Shown here: positions 37,801-51,348 of the stretch, piece by piece | Position numbering within the stretch: position 1 is the first letter of the stretch | How the letters are laid out: each line of letters begins with the position of its first letter | Source of the DNA: Liolophura sinensis | Lineage: Eukaryota > Mollusca > Polyplacophora > Chitonida > Chitonidae | NCBI RefSeq assembly: GCF_032854445.1 | Contig: NW_027018026.1 | Location: 1-64,000, forward strand | Length of the DNA: 64,000 nt | Direction of reading: 5' to 3' | Translations under genes and position numbers: made by a program | Notes under the pieces: model-generated | What the model saw: the letters and a program-made list of their open reading frames with translations, nothing else | Told to the model about the DNA's origin: nothing | The model's database searches: none

Positions 37801-38265
37801 AATTTTTCAACAGCTGCCGATGCCTGGCTCAATTCCGAATCTTTTGGCACCTTACTGAAGTGGGTCAGTGTTCAGTTGTACTTTTTACAGCAGACTGTAT
37901 CAAGTACCTTGTGTTTTTCATGTACAAATGGTGTGGTTTTTCTACACGTAGATAAAGACATTGAGATTGTCTTCGACTTAGAAGTAAGGCAATTGCTGGG
38001 TGAGTTAGCTCAAAGATATCAGGTCTTCTGGGCTACCGAAGGGCACATAACTTATAGTCAAAAGTTGAATATAGTAATCACCAGTAGCGATTGTACATAG
38101 TACAGTGTAGCCGATTTCAATTAAGAAAAAAACCAGGCAAAAATGCAAAAGTGGAAAAAGTGTTCCAGTGCTGATGGTAAGAGGCTAATCCGACGTATTT
38201 TGTGACGAGAAATCGAATGGTGCAAACCGCGTTGCTCTCCGACCAATACTTTTGCCTGTAGTGAC
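37727..38265 (+). repeat. 539-bp unit with 10-bp deletion
   Basis: Near 38006 the sequence runs GAGTTAGCTCAAAG, lacking the AATGGGCTTA present in other units. The loss removes the left arm of the TGGGC hairpin and shifts the frame. Confidence 0.88.
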
Positions 38266-40216
38266 AATTGAATGATCATTTATGTCATAATCACGTGCCC
38301 AGCAACGGCTCTTACTCCATGGAAACCAGGGAAATTTGCAATTTTTCAACAGCTGCCGATACCTGGCTCAATTCCGCATCTTTTGTCACCTTATTCATGT
38401 GCGTATGTGGTCAGTTGTACTTTTTACAGCAGACTGTATCAAGTACCTTGTGTTTTTCACGTACAAATGGTGTGGTTTTTCTACACGTAGATAAACACAT
38501 TGAGATTGTCTTACACTTAGAAATAAGGCAATTGCTGGGTGAGTTAAATGGGCTTGGCCCAAAGATTTGACGTCTTCTGGGCTACCGAAGGGCACATAAC
38601 TTATAGTCAAAAGTTGAATATAGTAATGACCAGTCGCGATTGTACAGAGTACAGTGTAGCTGGTTTCAATTAACAAAAAGACCAGGCAAAAATGCAAAAG
38701 TGGAAAAAAACTGTTCCAGTGCTGCTGGTAAGAGACTAATCCGACGTATTTTGTGACGAGAAATCGAATGGTGCAAACCGCGTTGCTCTCCGACCAATAC
38801 TTTTGCCTGTAGTGACAATTGAATGATCATTGATGTCATAATCACGTGCACAGCAACGGCTCTTACTCCATGGAAACCAGTTAAATTTGCAATTTTTCCA
38901 CAGCTGCCGATGCCTGGCCCAATTCCGAATCTTTTGTCTCCTTATTCATGTGGGTCTGTGGTCAGTTGTACTTTTACAGCAGACTGTATCAAGTACCGTG
39001 TGTTTTTATGTACAAATGGTCTGGTTTTTCTACACGTAGATAAAGACATTGAGATTGTCTTGCACTTAGAAGTAAGACAATTGCTGGTGAGTTAAATGGG
39101 CTTAGCCCAAAGATTTCAGGTCTTCTGGGCTACCGAAGGGCACATAACTTATAGTCAAAAGTTGAATATAGTAATGACCAGTCGCGATTGTACAGAGTAC
39201 AGTGTAGCGATTTCAATTAACAAAAAGACCAGGCAAAAATGCAAAAGTGGAAAAACTGTTCCAGTGCTACTACTAAGAGGCTAATCCGACGTATTTTGTG
39301 ACGAGAGAAATCGAATGGTGCAAACTGCGTTGCTCTCCGACCAATACTTTTGCCTGTAGAGACAATTGAATGATCATTGATGTCATAATCACGTGCACAG
39401 CAACGGCTCTTACTCCATGGAAACCAGGGAAATTTGCAATTTTTCAACAGCTGCCGATGCCTGGCTCAATTCCGATCTTTTGGCACCTTACTGAAGTGGG
39501 TCAGTGTTCAGTTGTACTTTTTACAACGGACTGTATCAAGTACCTTGTGTTTTTTATGTACAAATGGTGTGGTTTTTCTACACGTAGATAAAGACATTGA
39601 GATTGTCTTGGACTTAGAAGTAAGACAATTGCTGGGTGAGTTAAATGGGCTTAGCCCAAAGATTTGACGTCTTCTGGGCTACCGAAGGGCACATAACTTA
39701 TAGTCGAAAGTTGAATATAGTAATGACCAGTCGCGATTGTACAGAGTACAGTGTAGCCGATTTCAATTAACAAAAAGACCAGGTAAAAATGCAAAAGTGG
39801 AAAAACTGTTCCAGTGCTGCTGGTAAGAGGCTAATCCGATGTATTTTGTGACGAGAAATCGAATGGTGCAAACCGCGTTGCTCTCCGACCAATACTTTTG
39901 GCTGTAGTGACAATTGAATGATCATTTATGTCATAATCACGTGCCCAGCAACGGCTCTTACTCCATGGAAACCAGGGAAATTTGCAATTTTTTCAACAGC
40001 TGCCGATGCCTGGCTCAATTCCGAATCTTTGGCACCTTATAAATGTGGGTCAGTGTTCAGTTGTACTTTTTACAGCAGACTGTATCAAGTTCCTTGTGTT
40101 TTTTATGTACAAATGGTGTGGTTTTTCTACACGTAGATAAAGACATTGAGATTGTCTTCGACTTAGAAGTAAGGCAATTGCTGGGTGAGTTAAATGGCTT
40201 AGCTCAAAGATTTCAG

Positions 40217-42840
40217 GTCTTCTGGGCTACCGAAGGGCACATAACTTATAGTCAAAAGTTGAATATAGTAATGACCAGTCGCGATTGTACAGAGTACAGT
40301 GTAGCCGATTTCAATTAACAAAAAGACCGGGCAAAAATGCAAAAGTGGAAAAACTGTTCCAGTGCTGCTGGTAAGAGGCTAATCCGACGTATTTTGTGAC
40401 GAGAAATCGAATGGTGCAAACCGCGTTGCTCTCCGACCAATACTTTTGGCTGTAGCGACAATTCAATGATCATTTATGTCATAATCACGTGCCCAGCAAC
40501 GGCTCTTACTCCATGGAAACCAGGGAAATTTCCAATTTTTCAACAGCTGCCGATGCCTGGCTCAATTCCGCATCTTTTGGCACCTTGTAAATGTGGGTCA
40601 GTGTTTAGTTGTACTTTTTACAGCAGACTGTATCAAGTACCTTGTGTTTTTTATGTACAAATGGTCTGGTTTTTCTACACGTAGATAAAGACATTGAGAT
40701 TGTCTTGGACTTAGAAGTAAGACAATTGCTGGGTCAGTTAAATGGGCTTGGACTTTTTACAGCAGACTGTATCAAGTACCTTGTGGTTTTTATGTACAAA
40801 TGGTCTGGTTTTTCTACACGTAGATAAAGACATTGAGATTGTCTTGCACTTAGAAGTAAGACAATTGCTGGGTGAGTTAAATGGGCTTAGCCCAAAGATT
40901 TCAGGTCTTCTGGGCTACCGAAGGGCACATAACTTATAGTCAAAAGTTGAATATAGTAATGACCAGTCGGGATTGTACAGAGTACAGTGTAGCCGGTTTC
41001 AATTAACAAAAAGACCAGGCGAAAATGCAAAAGTGGAAAAACTGTTCCAGTGCTGCTGGTAAGAGGCTAATCCGACGTATTTTGTGACGAGAAATCGAAT
41101 TGTGCAAACCGCGTTGCTCTCCGACCAATACTTTTGGCTGTAGTGACAATTGAATGATCATTTATGTCATAATCACGTGCACAGCAACGGCTCTTACTCC
41201 ATGGAAACCAGGGAAATTTGCAATTTTTCAACAGCTGCCGATACCTGGCTCAATTCCGCATCTTTTGGCACCTTACTGAAGTGGGTCAGTGTTTAGTTTT
41301 ACTTTTTACAGCAGACTGTATCAAGTACCTTGTGTTTTTTATGTACAAATGGTCTGGTTTTTCTACACGTAGATAAAGACATTGAGATTGTCTTGCACTT
41401 AGAAGTAAGACAGTTGCTGGGTGAGTTAAATGGGCTTAGCCGAAAGATTTGACGTCTTCTGGGCTACCGAAGGGCACATAACTTATAGTCAAAAGTTGAA
41501 TATAGTAATGGCCAGTCGCGATTGTACAGAGTACAGTGTAGCCGATTTCAATTAACAAAAAGACCAGGCAAAAATGCAAAAGTGGAAAAACTGTTCCAGT
41601 GCTGCTGGTAAGAGGCTAATCCGACGTATTTTGTGACGACAAATCGAATGGTGCAAACCGCGTTGCTCTCCGACCAATACTTTTGGCTGTAGCGACAATT
41701 CAATGATCATTGATGTCATAATCACGTGCCCAGCAACGGCTCTTACTCCATGGAAACCAGGGATATTTGCAATTTTTTAACAGCTGCCGATGCCTGGCCC
41801 AATTCCGCATCTTTTGGCACCTTATAAATGTGGGTCAGTGTTTAGTTGTACTTTTTACAGCAGACTGTATCAAGTACCTTGTGTTTTTTATGTACAAATG
41901 GTCTGGTTTTTCTACACGTAGATAAAGACATTGAGATTGTCTTGGACTTAGAAGTAAGGCAATTGCTGGGTGAGTTAAATGGGCTTAGCCCAAAGATTTG
42001 ACGTCTTCTGGGCTACCGAAGGGCACATAACTTATAGTCAAAAGTTGAATATAGTAATGACCAGTCGCGATTGTACAGAGTACAGTGTAGCCGATTTCAA
42101 TTAACAAAAAGACCGGGCAAAAATGCAAAAGTGGAAAAACTGTTCCAGTGCTGCTGGTAAGAGGCTAATCCGACGTATTTTGTGACGAGAAATCGAATGG
42201 TGCAAACCGCGTTGCTCTCCGACCAATACTTTTGGCTGTAGCGACAATTCAATGATCATTTATGTCATAATCACGTGCCCAGCAACGGCTCTTACTCCAT
42301 GGAAACCAGGGAAATTTCCAATTTTTCAACAGCTGCCGATGCCTGGCTCAATTCCGCATCTTTTGGCACCTTGTAAATGTGGGTCAGTGTTTAGTTGTAC
42401 TTTTTACAGCAGACTGTATCAAGTACCTTGTGTTTTTTATGTACAAATGGTCTGGTTTTTCTACACGTAGATAAAGACATTGAGATTGTCTTGGACTTAG
42501 AAGTAAGACAATTGCTGGGTCAGTTAAATGGGCTTGGACTTTTTACAGCAGACTGTATCAAGTACCTTGTGGTTTTTATGTACAAATGGTCTGGTTTTTC
42601 TACACGTAGATAAAGACATTGAGATTGTCTTGCACTTAGAAGTAAGACAATTGCTGGGTGAGTTAAATGGGCTTAGCCCAAAGATTTCAGGTCTTCTGGG
42701 CTACCGAAGGGCACATAACTTATAGTCAAAAGTTGAATATAGTAATGACCAGTCGGGATTGTACAGAGTACAGTGTAGCCGGTTTCAATTAACAAAAAGA
42801 CCAGGCGAAAATGCAAAAGTGGAAAAACTGTTCCAGTGCT
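40217..42840 (+). repeat. Trimeric higher-order repeat with a long unit, period 1786 bp
   Basis: About 40217-41054 matches about 42003-42840 with no difference that I could find by eye. Shared private variants are GACCGGGCAAAAATG, GAAATTTCCAATTTTTC, CACCTTGTAAATG, GGGTCAGTTAAATGG, CCTTGTGGTTTTTATG and CCAGGCGAAAATG. The intervening units at 41148 and 41697 have no second copy, because the right copy continues into a different unit at 42934. Confidence 0.88.
40460..41147 (+). repeat. Long unit (688 bp), right-hand subtype
   Basis: The second copy of the 139-bp segment starts at 40752. Unlike the long units left of 29 kb, the first copy has ATCAAGTACC, so it belongs to a second lineage of the same duplication. 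It lacks the GACCTAAAC upstream marker. Confidence 0.95.
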
Positions 42841-42933
42841 ACTAGTAAGAGGCTAATCCAACGTATTTTGTGACGAGAAATCGAATGGTGCAATCCGCGT
42901 TGCTCCCCGACCAATACTTTTGGCTGTAGCGAC
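42246..42933 (+). repeat. Long unit (688 bp), right-hand subtype
   Basis: The second copy of the 139-bp segment starts at 42538. It is the trimer sister of the unit at 40460 and shares all of its private variants. It diverges only after CTGTTCCAGTGCT near 42840, where GCTACTAG replaces GCTGCTGG. Confidence 0.95.
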
Positions 42934-45130
42934 AATTCAATGATCATTTATGCCATAATCATGTGCGTAGCAACGGCTCTTACTCCCTTGAAACCAGGGA
43001 AATTTGCAATTTGTCAACAGCTGCCGATGCCTGGCTCAATTCCGCATCTTTTGGCACCTTACTGAAGTGGGTCAGTGTTCAGTTGTACTTTTTACAGCAG
43101 ACTGTATCAAGTACCTTGTGTTTTTCACGTACAAATGGTGTGGTTTTTCTACACGTAGATAAAGACATTGAGATTGTCTTGCACTTAGAAGTAAGGCAAT
43201 TGCTGGGTGAGTTAAATGGGCTTAGCCCAAAGATTTCAGGTCTTCTGGGCTACCGAAGGGCACATAACTTATAGTCAAAAGTTGAATATAGTAATGACCA
43301 GTCGCGATTGTACAGAGTACAGTGTAGCCGATTTCAATTAACAAAAAGACCAGGTAAAAATGCAAAAGTGGAAAAACTGTTCCAGTGCTGCTGGTAAGAG
43401 GCTAATCCGACGTATTTTGTGACGAGAAATCGAATGGTGCAAACCGCGTTGCTCTCCGACCAATACTTTTGGCTGTAGCGACAATTCAATGATCATTGAT
43501 GCCATAATCACGTGCGTAGCAACGGCTCTTACTCCATGGAAACCAGGGATATTTGCAATTTGTCAACAGCTGCCGATGTCTGGCTCAATTCCGAATCTTT
43601 TGGCACCTTACTTAAGTGGGTCAGTGTTCAGTTGTACTTTTTACAGCAGACTGTATCAAGTACCTTTTGTTTTTCATGTACAAATGGTCTGGTTTTTCTA
43701 CACGTAGATAAAGACATTGAGATTGTCTTCGACTTAGAAGTAAGGCAATTGCTGGGTGAGTTAAATGGGCTTAGCTCAAAGATTTCAGGTCTTCTGGGCT
43801 ACCGAAGGGCACATAACTTATAGTCAAAAGTTGAATATAGTAATGACCAGTCGCGATTGTACAGAGTACAGTGTAGCCGATTTCAATTAACAAAAAGACC
43901 AGGCAAAAATGCAAAAGTGGAAAAACTGTTCCAGTGCTGCTGGTAAGAGGCTAATCCGACGTATTTTGTGACGAGAAATCGAATGGTGCAAACCGCGTTG
44001 CTCTCCGACCAATACTTTTGGCTGTAGCGACAATTGAATGATCATTTATGTCATAATCACGTGCCCAGCAACGGCTCTTACTCCATGGAATCCATCGATA
44101 TTTGCAATTTTTCAACAGCTGCCGATGCCTGGCCCAATTCCGCATCTTTTGGCACCTTATAAATGTGGGTGAGTGGTTAGTTGTACTTTTTACAGCAGAC
44201 TGTATCAAGTACCTTTTGTTTTTTATGTACAAATGGTCTGGTTTTTCTACACGTAGATAAAGACATTGAGATTGTCTTGGACTTAGAAGTAAGACAATTG
44301 CTGGGTGAGTTAAATGGGCTTGGCCCAAAGATTTCAGGTCTTCTGGGCTACCAAAGGGCACATAACTTATAGTCAAAAGTTGAATATAGTAATGACCAGT
44401 CGCGATTGTACAGAGTACAGTGTAGCCGATTTCAATTAACAAAAAGACCAGGCAAAAATGCAAAAGTGGAAAAACTGTTCCAGTGCTACTAGTAAGAGGC
44501 TAATCCGACGTATTTTGTGACGAGAAATCGAATGGTGCAATCCGCGTTGCTCTCCGACCAATACTTTTGGCTGTAGCGACAATTGAATGATCATTTATGC
44601 CATAATCACGTGCGTAGCAACGGCTCTTACTCCATGGAAACCAGGGAAATTTGCAATTTGTCAACAGCTGCCGATGCCTGGCTCAATTCCGAATCTTTTG
44701 GCACCTTACTGAAGTGGGTCCAGTGTTCAGTTGTACTTTTTACAGCAGACTGTATCAAGTACCTTGTGTTTTTCATGTACAAATGGTGTGGTTTTTCTAC
44801 ACGTAGATAAAGACATTGAGATTGTCTTGCACTTAGAAGTAAGACAATTGCTGGGTGAGTTAAATGGGCTTAGCCCAAAGATTTCAGGTCTTCTGGGCTA
44901 CCGAAGGGCACATAACTTATAGTCAAAAGTTGAATATAGTAATCACCAGTCGCGATTGTACATAGTACAGTGTAGCCGATTTCAATTAACAAAAAGACCA
45001 GGCAAAAATGCAAAAGTGGAAAAACTGTTCCAGTGCTGCTGGTAAGAGGCTAATCCGACGTATTTTGTGACGACAAATCGAATGGTGCAAACCGCGATGC
45101 TCTCCGACCAATACTTTTGCCTGTAATGAC
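42934..45130 (+). repeat. Satellite segment, ordinary units
   Basis: Four units start at 42934, 43483, 44032 and 44581, all 549-550 bp. Unit 42934 has AATCATGTGCG in place of CACGTG and ACTCCCTTGAAACC in place of CCATGG. Unit 44032 has the ATCCATCGATATT patch (44090-44103). I see no clear higher-order period inside this stretch. Confidence 0.85.
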
Positions 45131-45678
45131 AATTGAATGATCATTGATGTCATAATCACGTGCACAGCAACGGCTCTTACTCCATGGAAACTAGTTAAAT
45201 TTGCAATTTTTCCACAGTTGCCGATGCCTGGCCCAATTCCGCATCTTTTGGCTCCTTATTTATGTGAGTCTGTGGTCAGTTGTACTTTTACAGCAGACTG
45301 TATCAAGTACCTTGTGTTTTTTATGTACAAATGGTGTGGTTTTTCTACACGTAGATAAAGACATTGAGATTGTCTTGCACTTAGAAGTAAGGCAATTGCT
45401 GGGTGAGTTAAATGGGCTTAGCCCAAAGATTTGACGTCTTCTGGGCTACCGAAGGGCACATATCTTATAGTCAAAAGTTGAATATAGTAATGACCAGTAG
45501 CGATTGTACAGAGTACAGTGTAGCCGATTTCAATTAACAGAAAGACCAGGCAAAAATGCAAAAGTGGAAAAACTGTTCCAGTGCTGCTGGTAAGAGGCTA
45601 ATCCGACGTATTTTGTGACGAGAAATCGAATGGTGCAAACTGCGTTGCTCTCCGACCAATACTTTTGGCTGTGGTGAC

Positions 45679-46170
45679 AATTGAATGATCATTTATGTCA
45701 TAATCACGTGCCCAGCAACTTTTGCAATTCCGCACCTTTTGGCACCTTACTGAAGTGGGTCAGTGTTCAGTTGTACTTTTTACAGCAGACTGTATCAAGT
45801 ACCTTGTGTTTTTCACGTACAAATGGTCTGGTTTTTCTACACGTAGATAAAGACATTGAGATTGTCTTGCACTTAGAAGTAAGGCAACTGCTGGGTGAGT
45901 TAAATGGGCTTAGCCCAAAGATTTGACGTCTTCTGGGCTACCGAAGGGCACATAACTTATAGTCAAAAGTTGAATATAGTAATGACCAGTCGCGATTGTA
46001 CAGAGTACAGTGTAGCCGGTTTCAATTAACAAAAAGACCAGGCAAAAATGCAAAAGTGGAAAAACTGCTCCAGTGCTACTAGTAAGAGGCTAATCCGACG
46101 TATTTTGTGACGAGAAATCGAATGGTGCAAACCGCGTTGCTCTCCGACCAATACTTTTGGCTGTAGTGAC
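45679..46170 (+). repeat. Short unit (492 bp) with 57-bp net loss
   Basis: Near 45719 the sequence runs CCCAGCAACTTTTGCAATTCCGC. Against a full unit this is best explained by two losses. One of about 27 bp lies between CAGCAAC and TTTGCAA and removes CCATGG. The other of 30 bp lies between two CAATT copies. The net loss of 57 bp keeps the reading frame. Confidence 0.9.
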
Positions 46171-46719
46171 AATTGAATGATCATTGATGTCATAATCACG
46201 TGCACAGCAACGGCTCTTACTCCATGGAAACCAGTTAAATTTGCAATTTTTCAACAGCTGCCGATGCCTGGCTCAATTCCGCATCTTTTGGCACCTTACT
46301 GAAGTGGGTCAGTGTTCAGTTGTACTTTTTACAGCAGACTGTATCAAGTACCTTGTGTTTTTCATGTACAAATGGTGTGGTTTTTCTACACGTAGATAAA
46401 GACATTGAGATTGTCTTCGACTTAGAAGTAAGGCAATTGCTGGGTGAGTTAAATGGGCTTAGCCCAAAGATTTCAGGTCTTCTGGGCTACCGAAGGGCAC
46501 ATAACTTATAGTCAAAAGTTGAATATAGTAATGACCAGTAGCGATTGTACAGAGTACAGTGTAGCCGATTTCAATTAACAGAAAGACCAGGCAAAAATGC
46601 AAAAGTGGAAAAACTGTTCCAGTGCTGCTGGTAAGAGGCTAATCCGACGTATTTTGTGACGAGAAATCGAATGGTGCAAACTGCGTTGCTCTCCGACCAA
46701 TACTTTTGGCTGTGGTGAC

Positions 46720-47211
46720 AATTGAATGATCATTTATGTCATAATCACGTGCCCAGCAACTTTTGCAATTCCGCACCTTTTGGCACCTTACTGAAGTGGG
46801 TCAGTGTTCAGTTGTACTTTTTACAGCAGACTGTATCAAGTACCTTGTGTTTTTCACGTACAAATGGTCTAGTTTTTCTACACGTAGATAAAGACATTGA
46901 GATTGTCTTGCACTTAGAAGTAAGGCAACTGCTGGGTGAGTTAAATGGGCTTAGCCCAAAGATTTCACGTCTTCTGGGCTACCGAAGGGCACATAACTTA
47001 TAGTCAAAAGTTGAATATAGTAATGACCAGTCGCGATTGTACAGAGTACAGTGTAGCCGGTTTCAATTAACAAAAAGACCAGGCAAAAATGCAAAAGTGG
47101 AAAAACTGCTCCAGTGCTACTAGTAAGAGGCTAATCCGACGTATTTTGTGACGAGAAATCGAATGGTGCAAACCGCGTTGCTCTCCGACCAATACTTTTG
47201 GCTGTAGTGAC
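46720..47211 (+). repeat. Short unit (492 bp) with 57-bp net loss
   Basis: It has the same composite deletion as the unit at 45679, here near 46759, and is its duplicate in the 1041-bp dimer. Both have the private variant CCGCACCTTTTGG. Confidence 0.9.
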
Positions 47212-47760
47212 AATTGAATGATCATTGATGTCATAATCACGTGCACAGCAACGGCTCTTACTCCATGGAAACCAGTTAAATTTGCAATTTTTCAACAGCT
47301 GCCGATGCCTGGCTCAATTCCGCATCTTTTGGCACCTTACTGAAGTGGGTCAGTGTTCAGTTGTACTTTTTACAGCAGACTGTATCAAGTACCTTGTGTT
47401 TTTCATGTACAAATGGTGTGGTTTTTCTACACGTAGATAAAGACATTGAGATTGTCTTCGACTTAGAAGTAAGGCAATTGCTGGGTGAGTTAAATGGGCT
47501 TAGCTCAAAGATTTCAGGTCTTCTGGGCTACCGAAGGGCACATAACTTATAGTCAAAAGTTGAATATAGTAATGACCAGTCGCGATTGTACAGAGTACAG
47601 TGTAGCCGATTTCAATTAACAAAAAGACCAGGCAAAAATGCAAAAGTGGAAAAACTGTTCCAGTGCTGCTGGTAAGAGGCTAATCCGACGTATTTTGTGA
47701 CGAGAAATCGAATGGTGCAAACCGCGTTGCTCTCCGACCAATACTTTTGGCTGTAGCGAC

Positions 47761-49412
47761 AATTGAATGATCATTGATGCCATAATCACGTGCGTAGCAA
47801 CGGCTCTTACTCCATGGAAACCAGGGAAATTTGCAATTTGTCAACAGCTGCCGATGCCTGGCTCAATTCCGAATCTTTTGGCACCTTACTGAAGTGGGTC
47901 AGTGTTCAGTTGTACTTTTTACAGCAGACTGTATCAAGTACCTTGTGTTTTTCATGTACAAATGGTGTGGTTTTTCTACACGTAGATAAAGACATTGAGA
48001 TTGTCTTCGACTTAGGAGTAAGGCAATTGCTGGGTGAGTTAAATGGGCTTAGCCCAAAGATTTCAGGTCTTCTGGGCTACCGAAGGGCACATAACTTATA
48101 GTCAAAAGTTGAGTATAGTAATGACCAGGTCGCGATTGTACAGAGTACAGTGTAGCCGGTTTCAATTAACAAAATGACCAGGCAAAAATGCAAAAGTGGA
48201 AAAACTGTTCCAGTGCTACTAGTAAGAGGCTAATCCGACGTATTTTGTGACGAGAAATCGAATAATGCAATCTGCGTTGCTCTCCGACCAATACTTTTGC
48301 CTGTAGTGACAATTGAATGATCATTGATGTCATAATCACATTCACAGCCACGGCTCTTACTCCATGGAAACCAGGGAAATTTGCAATTTTTTTAACAGCT
48401 GCCGATGCCTGGCTCAATTCCGCATCTTTTGGCACCTTACTGAAGTGGGTCAGTGTTCAGTTGTTCTTTTTACAGCGGACTGTATCAAGTACCTTGTGTT
48501 TTTTATGTACAAATGGTGTGGTTTTTCTACACGTAGATAAAGACATTGAGATTGTCTTGGACTTAGAAGTAAGACAATTGCTGGGTGAGTTAAATGGGCT
48601 TAGCCCAAAGATTTGACGTCTTCTGGGCTACCGAAGGGCACATAACTTATAGTCAAAAGTTGAATATAGTAATGACCAGTCGCGATTGTACAGAGTACAG
48701 TGTAGCCGATTTCAATTAACAAAAAGACCAGGTAAAAATGCAAAAGTGGAAAAACTGTTCCAGTGCTGCTGTTAAGAGGCTAATCCGACGTATTTTGTGA
48801 CGAGAAATCGAATGGTGCAAACCGCGTTGCTCTCCGACCAATACTTTTGGCTGTAGTGACAATTGAATGATCATTTATGTCATAATCACGTGCCCAGCAA
48901 CGGCTCTTACTCCATAAAAAAAACCAGGGAAATTTGCAATTTTTTAACAGCTGCCGATGCCTGGCCCAATTCGGCATCTTTTGGCACCTTATAAATGTGG
49001 GTGAGTGTTTAGTTGTACTTTTTACAGCAGACTGTATCAAGTACCTTGTGTTTTTCACGTACAATTGGTGTGATTTTTCTACACGTAGATAAAGACATTG
49101 AGATTGTCTTGCACTTAGAAGTAAGGCAACTGCTGGGTGATTTAAATGGGCTTAGCCCAAAGATTTCAGGTCTTCTGGGCTACCGAAGGGCACATAACTT
49201 ATTGTCAAAAGTTGAATATAGTAATGACCAGTAGCGATTGTACAGAGTACAGTGTAGCCGGTTTCAATTAACAAAAAGACCAGGCAAAAATGCAAAAGTG
49301 GAAAAACTGTTCCAGTGCTGCTGGTAAGAGGCTAATCCGACGTATTTTGTGACGAGAAATCGAATGGTGCAAACCGCGTTGTTCTCCGACCAATACTTTT
49401 GGCTGTAGCGAC
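47761..49412 (+). repeat. Satellite segment, ordinary units
   Basis: Three units start at 47761, 48311 and 48861 (550, 550 and 552 bp). Unit 48311 has AATCACATTCACAGCCACGG, so both the CACGTG palindrome and its flank are changed. Unit 48861 has a run of eight A in ACTCCATAAAAAAAACC that replaces CCATGGAAACC. The second half of 48861 begins the long-unit trimer that follows. Confidence 0.85.
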
Positions 49413-49962
49413 AATTCAATGATCATTGATGTCATAATCACGTGCCCAGCAACGGCTCTTACTCCATGGAAACCAGGGATATTTGCAATTTTTTAACAGC
49501 TGCCGATGCCTGGCCCAATTCCGCATCTTTTGGCACCTTATAAATGTGGGTCAGTGTTTAGTTGTACTTTTTACAGCAGACTGTATCAAGTACCTTGTGT
49601 TTTTTATGTACAAATGGTCTGGTTTTTCTACACGTAGATAAAGACATTGAGATTGTCTTGGACTTAGAAGTAAGACAATTGGTGGGTGAGTTAAATGGGC
49701 TTAGCCCAAAGATTTCAGGTCCTCTGGGCTACCGATGGGCACATAACTTATCGTCAAAAGTTGAATATAGTAATGACCAGTCGCGATTGTACAGAGTACA
49801 GTGTAGGCCGATTTCAATTAACAAAAAGACCAGGTAAAAATGCAAAAGTGGAAAAACTGTTCCAGTGCTGCTGTTAAGAGGCTAATCCGACGTATTTTGT
49901 GACGAGAAATCGAATGGTGCAATCCGCGTTGCTCTCCGACCAATACTTTTGGCTGTAGTGAC

Positions 49963-50650
49963 AATTGAATGATCATTTATGTCATAATCACGTGCCCAGC
50001 AACGGCTCTTACTCCATGGAAACCAGGGAAATTTGCAATTTTTCAACAGCTGCCGATGCCTGGCTCAATTCCGCATCTTTTGGCACCTTATAAATGTGGG
50101 TCAGTGTTTAGTTGTACTTTTTACAGCAGACTGTATCAAGTACCTTGTGTTTTTTATGTACAAATGGTGTGGTTTTTCTACACGTAGATAAAAACATTGA
50201 GATTGTCTTGGACTTAGAAGTAAGACAATTGCTGGGTGAGTTAAATGGGCTTGGACTTTTTACAGCAGACTGTATCAAGTACCTTGTGTTTTTTATGTAC
50301 AAATGGTCTGGTTTTTCTACACGTAGATAAAGACATTGAGATTGTCTTGGACTTAGAAGTAAGACAATTGCTGGGTGAGTTAAATGGGCTTAGCCCAAAG
50401 ATTTGACGTCTTCTGGGCTACCGAAGGGCACATAACTTATAGTCAAAAGTTGAATATAGTAATGACTAGTCGCGATTGTACAGAGTACAGTGTAGCCGGT
50501 TTCAATTAACAAAAAGACCAGGCAAAAATGCAAAAGTGGAAAAACTGCTCCAGTGCTACTAGTACGAGGCTAATCCGACGTATTTTGTGACGAGAAATCG
50601 AATGGTGCAAACCGCGTTGCTCTCCGACCAATACTTTTGGCTGTAGTGAC
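49963..50650 (+). repeat. Long unit (688 bp), right-hand subtype
   Basis: The second copy of the 139-bp segment starts at 50255. It has ATCAAGTACC in the first copy and GATAAAAACATTG. It is the first complete long unit of the 1786-bp trimer series. Confidence 0.95.
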
Positions 50651-51348
50651 AATTGAATGATCATTGATGTCATAATCACGTGCACAGCAACGGCTCTTAC
50701 TCCATGGAAACCAGTTAAATTTGCAATTTTTCAACAGCTGCCGATGCCTGGCTCAATTCCGCATCTTTTGGCACCTTACTGAAGTGGGTCAGTGTTCAGT
50801 TGTACTTTTTACAGCAGACTGTATCAAGTACCTTGTGTTTTTCACGTACAAATGGTGTGATTTTTCTACACGTAGATAAAGACATTGAGATTGTCTTGCA
50901 CTTAGAAGTAAGGCAACTGCTGGGTGAGTTAAATGGGTTTAGCCCAAAGATTTCAGGTCTTCTGGGCTACCGAAGGGCACATAACTTATTGTCAAAAGTT
51001 GAATATAGTAATGACCAGTAGCGATTGTACAGAGTACAGTGTAGCCGGTTTCAATTAACAAAAAGACCAGGCAAAAATGCAAAAGTGGAAAAACTGTTCC
51101 AGTGCTGCTGGTAAGAGGCTAATCCGACGTATTTTGTGACGAGAAATCGAATGGTGCAAACCGCGCTGTTCTCCGACCAATACTTTTGGCTGTAGCGACA
51201 ATTCAATGATCATTGATGCCATAATCACGTGCCCAGCAACGGCTCTTACTCCATGGAAACCAGGGATATTTGCAATTTTTTAACAGCTGCCGATGCCTGG
51301 CCCAATTCCGCATCTTTTGGCACCTTATAAATGTGGGTCAGTGTTTAG

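Larger units (their letters stand above)
33873..40459 (+). repeat. Satellite segment with a dimer and isolated variants
   Basis: Twelve units start at 33873, 34423, 34977, 35528, 36078, 36628, 37178, 37727, 38266, 38817 (J-like, CCAGTTAAATTTG), 39364 and 39912. All are of normal length class except 37727, which is 539 bp. The unit at 34423 has several one-base insertions at 34380-34530 (GCAAAACC, TTACCTCCATGGG, GGCCCCAATT). Unit 38266 differs at several bases (GTGCGTATGTGG, AAACACATTG, TTACACTTAG) and looks older than its neighbours. Confidence 0.85.
45464..47500 (+). repeat. Dimeric higher-order repeat of a short and a normal unit, period 1041 bp
   Basis: About 45464-46458 matches about 46505-47499. 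Each copy holds the end of a unit, a 492-bp short unit (45679, 46720) and a normal unit (46171, 47212). Shared private variants are CCAGTAGCGATTG, AACAGAAAGACC, GGCTGTGGTGAC, AAGGCAACTGC and AACTGCTCCAGTG. The differences I noticed inside are GGTCTGG against GGTCTAG and TTTGACG against TTTCACG. Confidence 0.88.
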
